From contig DBYX01000003.1 in the NCBI GenBank assembly GCA_002311665.1, positions 46,896 through 110,895 on the forward strand: a DNA stretch of 64,000 nucleotides, in the 5' to 3' direction. Position numbers and translations under genes: made by a program. Positions 61,455-64,000 of the stretch are shown here, in pieces (positions within the stretch are counted from its first letter, which is position 1; each line of letters begins with the position of its first letter). This DNA is from Lachnoclostridium sp. UBA1175. Its GTDB lineage: Bacteria; Bacillota; Clostridia; Lachnospirales; Lachnospiraceae. Below the pieces are notes generated by a model, which saw only the letters and a program-made list of their open reading frames with translations, searched no databases and was not told where the DNA came from.

Positions 61455-63143
61455 ATGATCGGATGTCCGAATTGCGGCAACAAACTCGTATTCGATGTTG
61501 AGTCGCAGAAGATGAACTGCCGGTATTGCGGGACATATTATCTGATCTCCGAAGCCTCTAAATGGTCTAAGGATGCGTTTGAGCAGACCGAGGAACAGGA
61601 GGGGATGGAGGTCACCACATTCACCTGTTCTCAGTGCGGCGCGGAGATCTCCGCGGACAGCGATGAAGCGGTGACTTGGTGCAGCTACTGCGGATCGCCG
61701 GCGACGTTGACAAGCCGTCTCACCAGGATGCGCAGGCCGGACGTTGTCGTGCCTTTCCGAAGGAGTCACGATGAATGTGTTGCCCTGTACAGGCATGAGG
61801 CGAGAAAACAGATTTACGCGCCGCGTGCGATGATCAATCACGGCACGGCGGACGGTTTCCGCGGCATTTATATGCCGTACTGGACATATGACATCTCGCG
61901 AAAGGGACCGTACGACTTCCTCGGCGAGGTGATCGAGTCTAACTCAAACGAGTACAATGTCAGCGTGCAATACCGTATGACGGGTGAGCTCAACAGCAAT
62001 TACAACGGACTCAGCCATGACGCTTCACAGACGTTCGATGATTTTGTCAGTGAGCGCATCGCGCCGTATTATTTCAGCAATCAAAAGCCTTTCAACATCT
62101 GTTACCTGAACGGTTTCTACGCGAATGCGGCCGACCAGGACGACAAGGTATACCGCGCCTCGATTCTCAAGACCGAGGCGGAGCTGATCTACACCGACGC
62201 CTATGCAAAATTTTCCGGATACGGGCCGAAGGAGACGAGCGTGCTCAGCAGCCTTGCGGTTCAGGGGTACGGCGCAGGCTTCAATTCGTTCAGTTGGCGC
62301 GAGGTCGACGAGATCGGTGTGAAAAAACCGGCCGAGGACGATCCGGACAAGGATCTGAATGTATGGGACAGCGAGGATGAGACCAGACGCGATGTCGCGG
62401 TTAAGAGCAAGCTTGCAATGTTTCCGGTATGGTTTATGTCGTACCGGTGGGGCGACCGCGTGTCTTACGCGACGATGAACGGCGATACGGGCAAGATGTA
62501 CTCCGAATTCCCGGCGTCCCCGAAGCGTTTCCTCGGCATATCGCTGCTTACCGCGATCCCGTTGTTCTTCCTGATCTATTTCCTGTACACGCTGACGCCG
62601 GAGTATGTTCTGTTTCTCGCACTGATGTCCGTAATCGGAGCGTCCGCGATGTTCCGCAGCGAAGTGGTTGATATTTTCCGAAGACAATACCACATCAATA
62701 TGCAGGCCGGCACAAAACCGATGAAACCGAAGCGGAAAATGTTCCTCGTTTTGTGTTTGATCGCCCTGCTGATGCTGATCCCTGTCATTGAACTGTGGCT
62801 GGCGACTTACATCGGGATCCGAATACGGTATATTTATATTATCGTGGCGGTCATCGCAGCGCTGTTGCTGATTGTCCGGTTCATCAATATGCGCTCTACC
62901 TACGGCGGTATCGTCGATGTGCGGATGGATGCGGTCAACATTCTGTTCGCGGCGCTCGCATTTGCCTGCGCGGTCATATTCATCTGGAATCCCGCATCGG
63001 ATACGGTTTATTACACTCTTGCGTGCGGCTCGGTCGCCGTGGTGTGCCTCTCGGTATCGGAATTGATCCGAAGTTACAACATACTGTCCTCGGTGAGACC
63101 GAAGCAGTTCAACAGAAGCGGAGGTGAAGAAGACAATGCGTAA
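61455..63143 (+). CDS. Zinc-ribbon membrane protein (TFIIB-type zinc ribbon)
   Basis: 562 residues. Two N-terminal zinc ribbons: Cys4/Cys7 with Cys22/Cys25, and a second pair in CSQC and CSYC near residues 58-80. A soluble middle region (about 90-345) with GIYMPYWTYDISRKGPYDF is followed by about five or six membrane segments from residue 357 on. This architecture is seen in uncharacterised Firmicute proteins annotated as TFIIB-type zinc ribbon proteins; the ribbon probably does not bind DNA. The 3' end overlaps the TPM gene by 8 nt, so they likely work together. GGGGGGAGAG precedes the ATG. Confidence 0.8.
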   Translation: MIGCPNCGNKLVFDVESQKMNCRYCGTYYLISEASKWSKDAFEQTEEQEGMEVTTFTCSQCGAEISADSDEAVTWCSYCGSPATLTSRLTRMRRPDVVVPFRRSHDECVALYRHEARKQIYAPRAMINHGTADGFRGIYMPYWTYDISRKGPYDFLGEVIESNSNEYNVSVQYRMTGELNSNYNGLSHDASQTFDDFVSERIAPYYFSNQKPFNICYLNGFYANAADQDDKVYRASILKTEAELIYTDAYAKFSGYGPKETSVLSSLAVQGYGAGFNSFSWREVDEIGVKKPAEDDPDKDLNVWDSEDETRRDVAVKSKLAMFPVWFMSYRWGDRVSYATMNGDTGKMYSEFPASPKRFLGISLLTAIPLFFLIYFLYTLTPEYVLFLALMSVIGASAMFRSEVVDIFRRQYHINMQAGTKPMKPKRKMFLVLCLIALLMLIPVIELWLATYIGIRIRYIYIIVAVIAALLLIVRFINMRSTYGGIVDVRMDAVNILFAALAFACAVIFIWNPASDTVYYTLACGSVAVVCLSVSELIRSYNILSSVRPKQFNRSGGEEDNA

Positions 63144-63936
63144 ACTTTACCTCTTAACCATCATAATGATCGCCGTGATCGCAATGTCCGCCTGCGGTAT
63201 GCGACACGAGAAACCTACGCAGAGAGGCTCCGTGAGCATCGATGACAAGGCGAAGCTGTTCAGTGCGGAGGACGTCGCTCGGATCACCGAGGAGATGAAC
63301 GAGCTTGCGGAATACGGCAATGTATGCGTGTACACCTACAATGTCTACACGAGTTCCACCGCGATCGGAGCGAGCAACTACTATAATGATCACTTCGGAA
63401 CGGAGAGCGGATTCCTGTTCTTCATTGACACGTTCCACCGGGAAGTGTATGTTGAGACAGACGGATACATCCGCGATATCATACCGCGCTCGAAAGCCCT
63501 TACGATCACGGACAATGTATATTCCCTGGCGTCGGACGGACTGTTCGCGGAATGTTCCGCGTTGGCGATCCGACAGGCCGTGAAGCTGATGAAAGGAGAG
63601 CGCATTTCGGAGAGAATGCGTGTGATCTCCGGAATCTTCGTGGCAGTTCTGGCTGCGCTTTTGATTAACTTCGTAGTGCTTCGCAGAATGAACAGAAAAT
63701 CCGAGGTTTCGCTCGGGGAGCTGTCGCTCGGCGTTAAGGGACGTGCCCGCTTTGAGAACGGCAACATCGCAGTGGTCGGACGAACTTTCGTGGAGAATCG
63801 TACCGTCAACAAGGTGAACATCGTATTGACGATACTCCGTATCATCGTGATGATACTTTCTGCCGGTGGAGGCGGAAGGAGCAGCGGCGGAGGAGGCAGC
63901 AGTCACAGCAGCAGCGGCGGCGGTCACAAGTATTGA
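63136..63936 (+). CDS. TPM-domain lipoprotein (YgcG-like)
   Basis: 266 residues. A lipoprotein signal (LLTIIMIAVIAMSAC) is followed by a TPM domain (about residues 30-155; DKAKLFSAEDVARITEEMNE and GFLFFIDTFHREVYVETDG), one membrane segment (about 161-182), a short soluble part, a second hydrophobic stretch and a Gly/Ser/His-rich tail. This is the usual TPM layout. GGAGGT at 63120-63125 sets the ATG at 63136. TPM proteins are linked to photosystem repair in plants and are uncharacterised in most bacteria. The 64 bp after it to the window end show no gene. Confidence 0.87.
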   Translation: MRKLYLLTIIMIAVIAMSACGMRHEKPTQRGSVSIDDKAKLFSAEDVARITEEMNELAEYGNVCVYTYNVYTSSTAIGASNYYNDHFGTESGFLFFIDTFHREVYVETDGYIRDIIPRSKALTITDNVYSLASDGLFAECSALAIRQAVKLMKGERISERMRVISGIFVAVLAALLINFVVLRRMNRKSEVSLGELSLGVKGRARFENGNIAVVGRTFVENRTVNKVNIVLTILRIIVMILSAGGGGRSSGGGGSSHSSSGGGHKY

Positions 63937-64000
63937 TCGGCATATTCGGCAAATGCATAAAAAAGGAAGGCTCCGTATGGTGTGCTACCCGTCAAGAGGA

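Noticed and set aside
63937..64000. Possible end of an insertion sequence at the right edge
   Set aside because: The last 64 bases are A/G rich but show no inverted repeat or transposase coding; too short to judge.

Overview
The window is one continuous piece of a bacterial chromosome, about 57% G+C by eye and densely coding. Almost everything is on the + strand; only pyrI, pyrB and uxaC are on the - strand. I see no phage, insertion sequence or CRISPR array. The gene set points to a Clostridia-type Firmicute, most likely Lachnospiraceae: PolC-type replicase, CodY, RNase Y, ScpA/ScpB, a DUF896 protein, PyrB+PyrI, AGGAGG ribosome binding sites, TTG/GTG starts and sigma-A-like promoters. The genus call is inference.

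Layout. 1-4027: an FtsX/MacB-type ABC exporter (permease cut by the window edge, two ATPases, the second carrying an AbrB-like tail). 4211-6572: NfeD, SPFH/stomatin and rhomboid protease under one promoter. 6661-8038 (-): aspartate carbamoyltransferase subunits. 8171-11601: hexuronate catabolism, with uxaC and kdgK divergent from back-to-back promoters, plus a DUF4867 protein. 11657-20291: nrdR, yifB/comM, dprA, topA, a large AroB-AroA-like fusion whose active sites look eroded, and codY. 20463-33132: rpsB-tsf, pyrH-frr, then uppS-cdsA-dxr-rseP-ispG-polC (translation, isoprenoid and phospholipid synthesis, replication). 33167-36757: a GT-C-like membrane protein, tRNA-Glu(CTC) and a GH10 xylanase lipoprotein. 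36804-41571: alaS, rpsU, phoH, ybeY. 41616-49304: a lipid-flippase-type MATE protein, two flavoproteins, then proB-DUF896-formyl-THF cycloligase-proA. 49401-55625: miaB, rny, an aspartate-type aminotransferase and pyrimidine-nucleoside phosphorylase. 55899-63936: metallophosphoesterase, scpA-scpB-SWIM/SNF2 helicase, a zinc-ribbon membrane protein and a TPM-domain lipoprotein.

Most of the window is conserved housekeeping. The points I would follow up are: a PolC without its proofreading exonuclease insertion but with a complete PHP metal site; the eroded AroB-AroA fusion next to codY; the ABC ATPase with an AbrB-like domain; a very frequent octamer ATTTTCCG found in all frames and between genes; and a 15-bp dyad-containing element shared by the kdgK and rpsU promoter regions.
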